From contig NZ_VHHP01000001.1 in assembly GCF_006491995.1 (NCBI RefSeq), positions 62,001-126,000 on the forward strand: a stretch of DNA of 64,000 nucleotides. The letters are read 5' to 3'. The position numbers were made by a program, and so were the translations under genes. The stretch comes from Metamycoplasma neophronis (GTDB taxonomy: Bacteria > Bacillota_I > Bacilli_A > Mycoplasmatales > Metamycoplasmataceae). Positions 22,781 through 35,024 of the stretch are shown here, in pieces. How positions within the stretch are numbered: position 1 is the stretch's first letter; every line of letters begins with the position of its first letter. Below the pieces are notes generated by a model. The model had not been told where the DNA came from and did no database searches. It was given only the letters and a program-made list of their open reading frames with translations.

Positions 22781-23542
22781 TTAAACTCCAAAGACCTTTT
22801 TGATATTTGCTCTTATTTGTTGATTAAAGGTCTCATAATCAACGCCTTTAAGGTCGGCAATGAAATTATATGTATACATTACATAAGGCGAAATATTAGG
22901 CTTTCCACGCATTGGAGTAGGAGCTAAATAAGGTGTGTCCGTCTCACAAAACATGCGTTCTAAAGGAATTTCTTTCACTGCTTCTTGTAAGCTCTTAGCA
23001 TTTTTAAAAGTAACAACGCCGCTTATTGAAAAATAAACGTTTGGCAAGGCTAAACATTTTTTTACATAGTCTTTGTCGCCACTAAATGAATGGAACACAA
23101 TTTTTAAATCACGAAATTCTTCTCTTGAAATAATTTCATAAGCATCTTCAAGTGCATCGCGAATGTGTAGCATTGCCACAATCCCATGGCGTTTAGCAAC
23201 ATTCATTTGCGCAATCATTCCTTCTTTTTGTACTTCGGCACTCGGAGAATCATCATAATGATAATCAAGTCCAATTTCACCAATACCAATAACACTATTA
23301 TCAATAATCGTTTCAAGAAAATCACCATCTGCTTTACCAACGGTTAAGGTTGGGTGTATACCAATAATTGGATGCATAAATGGTGCTTGTTTACATAAAT
23401 CTAATAACTCAATGCTATCTTCTCGCGAAGTGCCAACAATGAACATTTTTTCCATATTGTCTGCATATCATTCATTAACAACTTGTAAAGGGTTTTCATA
23501 ATATTCTTTAAATGGGTGAGTGTGAATGTCAATATATTTCAT
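22781..23542 (-). CDS. tatD: TatD-family metal-dependent hydrolase (DNase)
   Basis: 253 aa. The true start is MKYIDIHTHPFKEYY at 23542; a TGA-encoded Trp hides it from standard-code calling. Metal ligands of the TatD amidohydrolase fold: DIHTH (about 5-9), GEIGLDYHYD (about 86-95), His in MLHIRDA, HSFSG and ETDTPYLAP (about 200-208). TatD proteins are 3'-5' DNases/hydrolases; the mycoplasma enzymes may act in DNA repair or nucleotide scavenging. Lies between mtn (9 bp upstream) and rsmA (1 bp downstream), as one operon. Confidence 0.9.
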
Positions 23543-23551
23543 ATCTACTTC

Positions 23552-24211
23552 CTAAATTATTTTTATTAATACTTCTTTAATTTTGTTTTCTCAGATTTTT
23601 TTAGATTCAATATATTCTAAATTATTTGTATTGCTTAATGAATCAGAAACAATTTTTATTGAATTGAATGGAATGTTAAAGTTATTTGCAACTTGATTAT
23701 AAGCCGCGCATTCCATATCAACAACTTTGGTAAGAGGAAAATTTTGTTTAATTAATTCACCTGTGTCTTGGGTAGCGAACTGATCGCCGGTTGCACAATT
23801 ACCTCTTTCATAATCCAATGCCTCAGCAAATTTTCAATCGCAGTTAAAAAATGTATCTAAATTTGGCAACTTGCCTAAAGTATAGTTTGGCAGCGCTGTT
23901 AAATCTACATCATAATAATGGCTTTGACTTACTACAATTACATTGCCTACAGATAGCGATTCAATTGCTGCAGCTGGGCCACAGTTAATAATGCTTTCGA
24001 TATTAAATTTACTTAAGCAGTATGTTAAAAATTGTGAAGCATTAGTTTTGCCAACACCACTATAGCCTAGATAAAATTTTTTAGATTGGTTTTTAACTAC
24101 CAATAAGCCTTGATAATCATTCAGAAATGGTAACTTAATTTGTTCAATTATTTCCAGAGATTTTAAAAATTCTTGGGCTTCTTCTTTTTCAGCGAATACG
24201 ATAAGTTTCAT
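23552..24211 (-). CDS. mtnN: 5'-methylthioadenosine/S-adenosylhomocysteine nucleosidase
   Basis: 219 aa. Starts MKLIVFAEKEEAQEF, with the family N-terminal Glu cluster. The GVGKTNAS stretch (about 53-60) matches the GIGKVNAA of MTA/SAH nucleosidases; GDQF, MECAA (purine/ribose-binding Glu) and SDS (catalytic Asp of the SD motif) appear in the order expected for the phosphorylase fold. It removes adenine from SAH and MTA, clearing the by-product of SAM-dependent methylation, which fits its neighbour rsmA. Head of the mtnN-tatD-rsmA operon. Confidence 0.85.
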
Positions 24212-24280
24212 AGTTTTCCCCTTCTTTTATTAATAATAATTATTATATTCTATTATTTAATCCATCCCTAAAATTAAAAT

Positions 24281-24311
24281 AAAAGCAGACGATGATAATA
24301 TGTCTGCTTTT
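24281..24311 (-). terminator. Terminator after the 24314-24766 gene
   Basis: AAAAGCAGAC (24281-24290) / GTCTGCTTTT (24302-24311), a perfect 10-bp stem with T-rich tails. Confidence 0.75.
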
Positions 24312-24313
24312 GT

Positions 24314-24766
24314 TTATTCAGTTTCGATACTTTCTATATTTTCTTCGTCTTTTTTAATTTGTTCAGAATTATCAATCTCTAAAATCCGTGCGATTTGCTC
24401 ATTACTTTCAAACATAGCGGCTGCAACGGCATTAGTATTAAAACCCAAAATTAATTTAAGCTCTTTTAAGTACTTTTTGTTTTTAGTATGTTTATAAATA
24501 TAAGGAAGAATAATTTTTCCATATGGTCTTAATAAGCTTAATAGTAACGAAAGTGAAGACGTGCCAAGAACCAGCGTTAGTTGCATAAAGACAAATCCTG
24601 GTCATATATTATTGGCCACAGTTCCATATAAAATTATTGATATAACAAAAAATGCAATTGCCAAATAACCTAAAACTTGGGTTCAAATTTTTCCAATGTA
24701 ATAAGATTTATAAATTTTTTTCAATTTCGAATGCTCTAAATGAGCAATTATAAATTTATAAGCCAT
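24314..24766 (-). CDS. Small two-helix membrane protein, unknown function
   Basis: 150 aa from ATG at 24766 through two TGA codons. Two hydrophobic segments (about 30-50 and 60-80; LGYLAIAFFVISIILYG and the LTLVLGTSSLSLLLSL region), then a soluble, highly charged C-terminal tail ending in an acidic run (KKDEENIESIETE). I do not recognise a family. The start overlaps the end of the alpha/beta hydrolase gene by 11 nt, so the two are coupled. Confidence 0.65.
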
Positions 24767-25565
24767 AAATGTCCTTACAAATATTGTCAATCAAAGTAAT
24801 AGCTTCTTTAAATTGATCTTCAGTCATATCCTCTCAAATGAAGTGTCCCAGTCCATCTAATAATAGTATTGGACGATTCAAATCAAAAGCTACTTGTTTA
24901 ACTGATTCGGCACTGATTACTGGATCTGAATGGCCTTGCATTAATGAAAAGTTTAAATTATTTTCAAATAAAGGCTTAATGACATTGTTTAAATATTTTT
25001 TATTTAGTATTTCACGAATTAGCATAGTGTATAACATGTTCTTTTTAAATACACTTTTAATACCTTGAAAATAATCTTTTGCAGTTAATAAATAAGGTGC
25101 TTGTTCGCCCTCTTCTAAATGGTGCTTAGCTTTTTTAATCTCATAAATTTTTTCTTCATATTTTTTAATTCAGCTGGTTGATAATAAATAACTAAAGTAA
25201 TTAAATGGTGATGTTAATAGACCATATTTCATAGTTTTATTTTCTAACAAGTTTAAAGCAGTAACAGCGCCCAAACTGTGTGATAAAACAAGAGCGTTAT
25301 CATATTCAACGATTTTAGCAAATTCTGAAGCTATTTGAGCATAGTATTCTAATGTGATTTTTTCATGCGCAGTGCTTTTGCCACATCCCGGCAAATCTAA
25401 AGCCGCAATATCAAAATCACGATCATCTAATTCAATTAATCTATGAAATGTATGTAAATTAGCCCCAAAACCGTGAATACACAATACTTTATATTTACGG
25501 CCGGTATTTTCAACATAAGCATTAATTTCTTCATTTAAAACTTGATATTTCTTTTCTTCAATCAT
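24756..25565 (-). CDS. Alpha/beta hydrolase
   Basis: 269 aa. CIHGFGANLHTFH (about 29-41) is the oxyanion-hole HG motif, DLPGCGKS follows (about 57-64), the nucleophile elbow is SHSLGA (Ser about 95), the acid lies in GHSDPVIS and the base His in LDGLGHFIWED near the C-terminus. All three catalytic elements are present, so it should be an active esterase, lipase or peptidase-like hydrolase. Substrate not predictable. In an operon with the downstream membrane protein. Confidence 0.82.
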
Positions 25566-25669
25566 ATTAGCTCCTAAAACAATAAGTAATTAAATTATAA
25601 ATTATAAGTATTAAATGTGGTTTATGAATACAACTTTATTATTTGAACATTTGAAAATAAAAAGTAAAT

Positions 25670-25692
25670 AAAACCACCCATATGGGCGGTTA
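25670..25692 (-). terminator. tsf terminator
   Basis: Minus strand ACCGCCC, loop atat, GGGTGGT (one G-T pair), then TTTATTTAC, 13 bp after the tsf stop. Confidence 0.7.
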
Positions 25693-25704
25693 ATTATTAA
25701 TAAA

Positions 25705-26586
25705 TTATTTTTGGTTCATTTGTTCAGCCACTTCAGCTGCAAAGTCCACAGACTTTTTTTCAATTCCTTCACCAACTTCAAAACGAGTTGCGTCAAGTAA
25801 TTCTAATTTACTATCTTCTAAGAATTGAGCAACGGTCTTAGATTCTTCCATTACAAATGGTTGGTACATTAGAATTCCTCTTTCGTTGAATTCTTTTCTT
25901 AACATACCAGCTTTCATTGAAACTTGGATTTTTTCTGGTTTTCCAGCTAATTTAGGATCATTGTTAATTCTGTTGTAGATTTCTGTTAAATCTTCTTCAC
26001 TTAAACCTGTTTCAAATAAGTGAGCAGGGTTTAAAGCAGCAATATGCATTGCAACGTGTCTTAAGTTTTCTTGGTTTGAACCTTTTGCTAATAGAATAAC
26101 TGCAACTCTGTTGTTTGCGTGGGTGTAACCAGCAACAACTTCGTCTTCTTTAGCAACATATTTAACTGCTCTTCTTAAAGTGATTTTTTCTCCAATTTTA
26201 ACAGTTAAGTTATTGCAGTGTTCTTCGATTGTTAAACCATCGATTTTAACGTTTGCTAAGTCTTCTGTACTTGAGAAGTTTGCTTCAACTAATGATTCAG
26301 CAATTTTGTTAGCAAAGTCAACGAACATTTGGTTTTTAGCAACGAAGTCAGTTTCTGAGTTCAATTCAAATAAAACAGCAACGTTGTCTTTAACAAATGC
26401 TCTAACGATACCATCAGCAGCAATTCTTCCTGCTTTTTTAGCAGCTTTAACGATACCTTTTTCTTGTAATCATTCGATTGCTTTTTCAATATCATTATTT
26501 GTTTCTTCTAAAGCATTTTTACAGTCTAGGAAACCTGAGTTTGTTCTTTCTCTTAATTCTTTAACTTTTTGTAGATCTACAGCCAT
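25705..26586 (-). CDS. tsf: Elongation factor Ts
   Basis: 293 aa; nucleotide-exchange factor for EF-Tu. N-terminal UBA-like region [18 protein letters not shown], then the EF-Tu contact motif TDFVAKN (about 78-84). The core repeats follow, ending [14 protein letters not shown]. One TGA-encoded Trp (IEWLQEKG) means standard-code calling misses the first 74 residues. RBS AAGGAG; 18 bp after rpsB. Standard rpsB-tsf operon. Confidence 0.96.
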
Positions 26587-26604
26587 AATTTGTTCTCCTT
26601 AATT

Positions 26605-27468
26605 TTATTGTTCTTCTTTGTGAGAAACTTCTCTTTCTCTTCTAACTGGTCTAGCAGCTCTTCTTTCACCGTGTTCTGATCTTTGTTCTTCAGGTAGAAG
26701 AATTTGGTCATTTGGTTGGTAAGCAAATAATTGAGCTTCACCACGGGCAGCAGCGATAGCATCAGCTAAAATAGTGGTAATTAAAGTAATTGATTTAACT
26801 GAGTCATCGTTTGCTGGGATTACAAAGTCAACTAGATCTGGATCTGAGTTAGTATCTTGGATAGCAAAGATTTTTAATCCTTTTTTCTTAGCTTCTCTAA
26901 TAGCGATTTCATCATCGATTGGTGATGCTGAAATCATAACTTGTGGCATAGCGGTTTTCCCTGCTAATTTTCTAATACCACCTAGGTTTTTTTGCAACTT
27001 AGCAATTTTCTTGTCCATTACTAAGCCTTCTTTTTTGGTGTAACCTTTGTAACCATTTTTTTGTAATTCTTCTAATCTTTCTAATTCTCTTACACTTCTA
27101 AAAATTGTTTGTGAGTTTGTTAATGTTCCACCTAGTCAACGTTCTGAAACGTAAACTGAGTTTGTTCTTTCAGCAGCAGCTTCTATAGCTTTTTTAGCTT
27201 GTTTTTTAGTTCCTACTCAAATAAATGAGATTGGTTTTTGAGCCATTTTGTTTAATAGTTTGTAAGCGTATTCTAAAGTTTTTTGAGTCTTAGCAATGTC
27301 AATAATGTGAATACCCATTCTTTTTCCGTAAATGTATTGTTTCATTTTTGGGTTTCATTGGCTTGCTCTGTGACCAAAGTATGTTCCAGCTTCTAATAAT
27401 TTTTCACGTGAAACGATAACTGGTTCATTTGAAGTTAGAACTTTTTGTTCTTGTACTTTATCTGACAT
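26605..27468 (-). CDS. rpsB: Small-subunit ribosomal protein uS2
   Basis: 287 aa, longer than the usual 230-250 aa, with a charged C-terminal extension rich in Arg and Glu (about 255-287). S2 signatures: [19 protein letters not shown] (about 24-42), [22 protein letters not shown] and [13 protein letters not shown]. Two TGA-encoded Trp. Start at MSDKVQEQK with AAGGA upstream. A leader of about 150 nt precedes it. Confidence 0.96.
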
Positions 27469-27630
27469 ATTTATGTTCCTTTTCTATTTAAAATTTGTTA
27501 TTCTTCCTATTGCTTCGAACAATTTGCATTAAATACTTAACACTCGCAATTGAATTCACAATAGTGTTTGATAAATTAAATGTAATGAAATTATTTCAAT
27601 TTACCTGTACGTAAATGTACTGCATTATTT
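27469..27630 (-). promoter_or_regulatory. rpsB-tsf leader region
   Basis: About 160 nt between a TAAAATAAT-type -10 (near 27628-27636) and the rpsB ATG. It contains GTAC-ATTTAC-GTAC and a longer imperfect stem (CAATTGC ... GCAAATTG). Ribosomal-protein S2 autoregulation through an mRNA leader is known in other bacteria; here it is only a possibility. Confidence 0.25.
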
Positions 27631-27662
27631 TATCACAAAAGCTTTAAATTATATTAATTTAA

Positions 27663-27688
27663 GAAAAAAATGGGAATTTACCCACTTC
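27663..27688 (-). terminator. Weak terminator of the ABC/lipoprotein operon
   Basis: Minus strand AAGTGGG, loop, CCCATTTTTTT. Short stem (4 bp plus flanking A-T pairs) with a strong T-run, 6 bp after the last stop. Confidence 0.45.
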
Positions 27689-27693
27689 TTTTC

Positions 27694-28527
27694 CTATAAA
27701 ATGTCTGATAAGGTATAACGCAATAGCTTTCCACCGTATTTCTCTTGAAATAAAATTGCTTCGGTTCTATTTTCTGGTTTGTCAACGAAACTTTGTGTTG
27801 CTTGTATATATTTTTGCAAACTAAAACTTTTTAAAGTTTCTTTGTCTTTGATTAAATCGGGATATGAATATAAATATTGACTTAGGTTAACTGAAAAATT
27901 GCTTTCAGGATCACCATCAACAGTTAAGCGAATGATAAAACCTTCTTGAGTTAAGAAAAATACTCTATATTCTTTTCAGTCATCTGCATTTTCATATTCT
28001 TGTGTAACAAATTGAATAATGTTATTTGTTTTAGGACTATAAAATGAACCTAATTTAAGTGAATTTTCTTGCAATGTATTATTTGAATTTGCTGTGCTAG
28101 ATTCAAATTTATCAAATTCTGGATAATAAGCAAAACTAAAATTTTCTAAGTTATATAAATATCAAAGTCAATTCTTAGACATTAATTCATTAATGTTTTG
28201 CGAAGCTTCTGATAAAAGCACTGGACGTGGCGAAAAGAAATTGCCATCAAAACCCAAAGAAAGCACTGTATTTGATGCATATAGTAATGACCATTTTAAT
28301 TTGCCTTGATATTCATTCAGATTGATTTCTCTTTGGCTTTTTATATATTCTTCGATTTTATTTTGATCATTTTTAAAAACTAATTTTAAAAGGGATTTTA
28401 CATAGTTTCTCTGTAAAAATAAATTCCATTTTATTTCATCAGTTGAATTTTTTTCTTGACTACATGAAATGGCACACAAAGGAGCAGCTACTAAAGGTAC
28501 AAAGCCTAAACTTAATAACTTTTTCAT
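27694..28527 (-). CDS. Lipoprotein C of the ABC/three-lipoprotein operon
   Basis: 277 aa. Signal MKKLLSLGFVPLVAAPLCAISC with predicted lipidated Cys22. Trp120 (TGA) begins WLWYLYNLENF, aligning with WYLFLTNIKKF and WYWYLKNIDKS in the two preceding lipoproteins, each 98-100 residues after the Cys. A later beta-rich part (YRVFFLTQEGFIIRLTVDG) parallels YLTKNNAFFRFRITN and LVFDNNVVMKAFSY. These make it a diverged paralogue. No enzymatic motif seen. Its ATG overlaps the stop of lipoprotein B by one base (TAATG), a sign of translational coupling. Last gene of the operon. Confidence 0.75.
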
Positions 28528-29375
28528 TATTTTTCTCCTTTGTATAAAAGTTGCATTACTGCCATTTGACCATAGTTATATTTTTTAACTAAGTCATTTT
28601 CATAACGGTCAAAGCCTTCTTGAAAACCATGAATATAAGCACTATGCATCAAGTCCGAAATTAAATTAATCGATAAACGTTTTACTTTCGAAAATGGAAA
28701 ATAATATACATACGAACTCAAATCAACTTCAGGACTATCAGTTCTAATGTTTGTAATTCTAAATCTAAAAAAGGCGTTGTTTTTAGTTAAATACAAAATC
28801 GTAGTATTTGATAATTCGCCGGATTCATCTCCTTCTTTTAACGAATCAAAATAATCGTTTTTGAAAACTAATGGTTCAGGTGCAGCTAGATTTGCAAGTT
28901 CTTTTTTAAACGCTTCTGAGTGTCTTCCTTCTTTGTCTTCTGGGAATGTAAATCAATTAATAAAATCTGCAGTAAATTTTTTTATGTTTGTTAAAAATAA
29001 ATATCAATTTTGATTAATTAGGTTTTTGATTTGATTAGCAATTTGTGTTTTTAAATTTGCTTCTTTAGCAGCCAAATAATTATTAGATAAACTTTGATAA
29101 TCTGCGAAAAACTTTTCTTTAGTTTGTGGATTATTTTGATCATTTAGAAATTCAACTTTTTTAGCATTATTTTTGAATGCTTGATTAACAATATCATTAA
29201 TTATTTTGCTGGTATTCTCACTTTCTGGGTTTTCGTAGTTTCTTACAATATCTTTATCTTTTGGAATGATATTTTTAAAGTCATTAGTTTTAGAATAGTC
29301 GGCACAAGATATTGAAACAGCAGGTGCCGCTAAAAGAATTGGCATTGAGGAAATAAATAATATTTTTTTATTCAT
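28527..29375 (-). CDS. Lipoprotein B of the ABC/three-lipoprotein operon
   Basis: 282 aa, rebuilt through TGA codons. Signal MNKKILFISSMPILLAAPAVSISC, Cys24 lipidated. Charged, helical N-terminal half, then Trp124 (TGA) in NQNWYLFLTNIKKF, then ILYLTKNNAFFRFRITN and a C-terminal helix. Paralogous by architecture to its two neighbours. Overlaps lipoprotein A by 8 nt upstream and lipoprotein C by 1 nt downstream. Function unknown; context suggests a surface subunit working with the ABC exporter. Confidence 0.75.
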
Positions 29376-30342
29376 TTATTGACCTCCATGTAAATCTATA
29401 TACTTTTTCATTTTTAGCAAATAATGCTTCGACGGTATTTTGAATTAATTGAGCATAAGCTTCAGTATTGAATAGTTTGCTTAGTTGTTCATCATTATAA
29501 AATTTGTAACTCTCATTAACATCGTAATCATCGCCATCGACTGCTTTATTATAATCAATTGCCTTTTTAATTTCAAGCACTCTTTGGTTATAAAATTCAT
29601 CTTCAATTGCTTTGAGTGCTTGCAATAATTCTGGGTTGTTGGTGATAGGTTTATCAATATACAATAAATCCGGCATTAACACAAATTTTTGCGTGTTATC
29701 TTGTGTATACGAAAAGGCTTTCATTACTACATTGTTATCAAATACAAGATACAAAACCTTGTGATTTGAAAATTTATTGTATTGACGTGTTTCTGGTACT
29801 TGTTGTCAATCTAATTCAATTAGATTCTTAATGTTCGAATTTGTTTTTAAAATTAGGGATGGAAATTTTTGTTTGACACTATTTACTAATGCCTCAGTAT
29901 CGTCATCATCACTATAACTGTCACCATAAGGATTAAATAAATAAGTCGATTTGTCAATGTTTTTTAAATATCAATATCAGTCTTGCAGCAAAGTATCAAC
30001 AATTATTTTTTTTGATTTTATTACAAGGTTAAGAAAATCTGATGCGTGGTTTTCAGCATTAATATAATATGGAGGAAAAAAATTCATTGCATATTTCAAT
30101 TCATTATATTTTGCATCTAATGTATTATTTTGATTAGCAATATATTGATCAGACAAATTACTATCAGCTGATATATAAGTTGAAACTAACTTTTTAATGT
30201 ATTGATTATTTTCAAAAGGGTCAGTTTTTTTGATTTCAATCTTTTTAACTTCAGATTTATTTTCTTCTTTTTGACATGCTACCATAGCAACAGGGACAAT
30301 TGATGCAAAAATAAGCGGGCTAATTTTGAATAACTTTTTCAT
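29368..30342 (-). CDS. Lipoprotein A of the ABC/three-lipoprotein operon
   Basis: 324 aa. Start at MKKLFKISPLIF (30342), preceded by GGAAAAG; a longer ORF to 30366 lies inside the ATPase gene. Lipobox MVAC with Cys23. Trp122 (TGA) begins WYWYLKNIDKS; then VLYLVFDNNVVMKAFSY; an acidic run (DSYSDDDD) lies between them. Longest of the three paralogues, with an extra C-terminal helical part. The start overlaps the ATPase gene by 23 nt. No catalytic motif recognised. Confidence 0.75.
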
Positions 30343-31021
30343 AATAGATCTTTTCCAAACTGCCATCTTTTTTTCCTGAGTAAATTACTTTACCCTTATT
30401 AATTAATGTAAAAGAATCTACATATTTATCAATTTCTGAAAGAACGTGTGAACTAATGAAAATTGTCTTACCGTTGTTTTTTAATTCATTTAGAATAGCA
30501 AATAATTCATAACGCGCTGTCGGGTCTAAATTGGCTGCAGGTTCGTCTAAAATAATTAGTTGTGGGTCATGCAATAAAGCCTGAATTAATAAAACTTTTT
30601 TCTTTTGCCCCGATGAAAACGCATGCGGTTTTTCGTTTTTTAAATCTTCAATATTAAATTTCTTCAAATAGAAATCTATTAAATCTTCGCATTTGCTCTT
30701 ATCAATATTTGAAAGCAAGGCTAAAGATTTTAGATATTGGTGGACTGTTAGCTCTTCAGGGAAAATAGCAACTTCAGGCACATAGCCAATAATTGCTTTA
30801 GATTTAGGATCACGGCTATTAATACCATTAATTAATATCTCACCATCATATTGATAATATGAACCGATAATAGATTTAATAGTTGTGGTTTTACCAGCCC
30901 CGTTTTCTCCAATAAAAGCGTGGAAATCTCCAGCATTAACATCAAATGTTGCGTTCTTTATTCCGTGGTTTGTTTTCTTATAAATCTTGCTTAAATTTTT
31001 AATTTCTAAAATCTTATTCAT
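30320..31021 (-). CDS. ABC transporter ATP-binding protein (CcmA/ABC-2 type)
   Basis: 233 aa. Walker A GENGAGKTT (about 38-46), Q-loop region VPEVAIFPEELT with Glu in place of the usual Gln, signature FSSGQKKKVLL (about 135-145), Walker B LIILDEPAANLDP and the switch His in ISSHVLSEI. This is the single-ATPase type found with ABC-2 permeases, usually exporters. Its start overlaps the permease stop by one base (TAATG). Confidence 0.9.
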   Translation of the reverse strand: MNKILEIKNLSKIYKKTNHGIKNATFDVNAGDFHAFIGENGAGKTTTIKSIIGSYYQYDGEILINGINSRDPKSKAIIGYVPEVAIFPEELTVHQYLKSLALLSNIDKSKCEDLIDFYLKKFNIEDLKNEKPHAFSSGQKKKVLLIQALLHDPQLIILDEPAANLDPTARYELFAILNELKNNGKTIFISSHVLSEIDKYVDSFTLINKGKVIYSGKKDGSLEKIYYEKVIQN

Positions 31022-32832
31022 TATTTATAGTCCTTTCTTAGGTATAAATTAAATGATATTGAGCTTAGGATAATAATTAATCCAACTCAGATTAAGAAAT
31101 AGAATCATTTATTAACCACGGTACCATTTCTTTTAATGCTGTATACGGAATCAATATCTTGGAATAAATAGTTGGTATTTGAAGGTGTTAAATCATATCT
31201 AATTACGACCTTATCATTAACAACTTTTGATTTGGCTTCATATGATTCAAATCCACCAATTAAGTATTTATAATTGTCGACTTGGATTTTAATTTGAGAA
31301 GCTTGGTATGTATTTTTGTCTGATGGCGATTTCAATAATGATTTAATTAAATTTCCTTGGTTACCAGCAAAGTATAGATAGTTTAATAAGGCTGAAACTA
31401 AGTAAATTTTTCTTTCTGTTTCCGAAGCTAATTTATTGTTTTTTACTGCGTATTTATCAAATACTGCAATATTTTTATCATCAATTGAATACAATTTAGA
31501 ATTTTTATCATTTACTTCTTTAGAAATTGTATCAAGTAATTTTGTTTTTGCTTCTAGCATTTCATTCAAGCTTGGATTTTGAGTGAATTTAATGTCAATG
31601 TTTTTAAAGAAATTAGCAGCAAATTCATTGAACTCTGTATTACTTAAAACATCCTTTAAATTGTTTCACTTAATTTCACCGACTAAGTTTCTTGGGGATG
31701 CATACACATAATTGTCTTCTTGGAAACTACTATCAAATTCTGAAGCATTTTCACGAGCATAAATTACCGATGTATTAACTAAATTAGGTATGTGTGAGTA
31801 ATCCTTTAAAACTCCCGGAACAAAGTATTTATTAACAATTTTCCCTTCGTAGTTAACTGGCAAGTTTAAAAGATTTGGCTTTGTATCTAATTTGTAGTTA
31901 TAAATTACACTTTCTAATTTTTTATAATTAATGTAATTTTCAAGATTGTTTTTATCATTGTTATTTAATGTAAATGGAGTCTCATTATCTATGTTGAAAA
32001 TATCTAGCATTTGATATGGGATAGCCAATCAAGAATAGGCTTGTCAATTGGTTGCGGCTTTTTTAGTTATTTCCATTACTTTATTTAAATATTCGATTTG
32101 TTCTTTGCTAAATGATTTATTTTCATTACCATTTGGCATAATAAAGAATTCATCTTTATTGTTGTTTAGATAAAATTTTTCAGCATCTAATACAGTATTA
32201 GATTTGTGATATTCATATTTAGTGTTTAAATAATAACCAGCGTTATTAATTTTTGAAGTTGCATTAGCAGCCATGAATGCCCCGCCGATTGCCAAAGGTG
32301 TAAAGATCAAAAGGGGAATTGCTAATGCGAATTTTTGGCTTAACTTATATGAAATTAAAATAGTAATAATTCCAAATAATAAGTAGTTAAATAACTGTAC
32401 AAAAAATGACAATATAATCAATGTCACTAATTTTTGACCCGATGCTAATGATGAATAAACTAAGGCACCGCTAATTAAAGTGCATAGTGATCAAATTAAA
32501 CCAAGTTCAAAAAAACATAAAAATTTTCCGCCAATAATCGACTTACGTGATATTGGCTTGGCAAAAGTTAATAACTCAATGCCTTCTTGTTCTAAATCTT
32601 TAAAAATGTTTAAACCTTTTAAAGATGAATATAAAACTCCTAATAAAAGAGTTACCAGTGTGTATGCATAAATTACAATCGTTTTGTAATATGCATTTAA
32701 TTTAACGCTAAAGAGCGTAATTGCTAAGATTAAACTAATTACAAATTCTAAAATTGGCAAGATTAATGTGCTTTTTTTCTTAGCCGCTATTTTGAAAATA
32801 AAATTAGAATAATTTGCTAATGATTTTTTCAT
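31021..32832 (-). CDS. ABC-2 type permease with a large extracytoplasmic insert
   Basis: 603 aa, broken by four TGA codons. Hydrophobic segments near 23-45, 48-72, 113-130, 135-160 and 165-195, then about 375 hydrophilic residues (about 200-575), and a final segment FYFLIWVGLIIILSSISF before KDYK. By the positive-inside rule the big insert faces outside. ABC-2 permeases with such inserts often deal with proteins, peptides or lipids. Pairs with the ATPase; RBS GGAGG. First gene of the operon. Confidence 0.8.
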
Positions 32833-32875
32833 TTTACCTCCATTTTTTTATAACTTCTACTTCTATAATAATAGC

Positions 32876-32920
32876 ACTTTTATATATATTCACATCTAAA
32901 AAAATAAACTTTTATATATA
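32876..32920 (-). repeat. Two 13-bp direct repeats upstream of the ABC/lipoprotein operon
   Basis: ACTTTTATATATA (plus strand) at 32876-32888 and again at 32908-32920, 32 bp start to start, about three helical turns. They lie 44-88 bp before the permease start, around the expected promoter (TATTAT near 32863-32872). Possible operator pair or UP-like A/T element. Confidence 0.4.
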
Positions 32921-32947
32921 AAAAAAATGCAATTGCTCAAAAAAGGT

Positions 32948-32979
32948 AATAAAAAAACGCCTTTATTATTACGGCGTTT
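32948..32979 (-). terminator. dnaK terminator
   Basis: AAACGCC (32955-32961) / GGCGTTT (32973-32979) with an 11-nt loop; seven T follow on the minus strand. Confidence 0.75.
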
Positions 32980-33015
32980 CGTTTTTATATATATTTGATA
33001 GTATTAAAGGGACAA

Positions 33016-34821
<1,806 letters not shown>

Positions 34822-34879
34822 TTAATAAATTATTATTTATATAAATAAGGTAAATATAAAGACTTTTTTACATTTACAT

Positions 34880-34885
34880 ATTATA
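34880..34885 (-). promoter_or_regulatory. dnaK -10 box
   Basis: TATAAT on the minus strand, 14 bp downstream of the CIRCE operator, which would overlap the -35 region. Confidence 0.55.
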
Positions 34886-34899
34886 TTGTAGCATATTTT

Positions 34900-34926
34900 T
34901 TAGCACTTTATTAAAAAGAGTGCTAA
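34900..34926. promoter_or_regulatory. CIRCE operator (HrcA site) of dnaK
   Basis: TTAGCACTT (34900-34908), 9-nt spacer, GAGTGCTAA (34918-34926). Matches the consensus TTAGCACTC-N9-GAGTGCTAA at 17 of 18 positions. The HrcA repressor binds CIRCE and is released on heat shock; hrcA itself is not in this window. Confidence 0.92.
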
Positions 34927-34969
34927 TTTTTTATTTTTTAATTTTTGCGGTGTTTTATTTATAAATAAA

Positions 34970-35003
34970 AAAAATACAGAAGTAATACTTACTGCATTTT
35001 TTT
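34970..35003. terminator. Hairpin after the 35025-37277 lipoprotein gene
   Basis: AGTAA-TAC-TTACT core (34981-34993) with partly paired A- and T-rich flanks on both sides, so it could end transcription on either strand. Confidence 0.45.
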
Positions 35004-35024
35004 TGCTTATTTTAAGGGCTTTTT

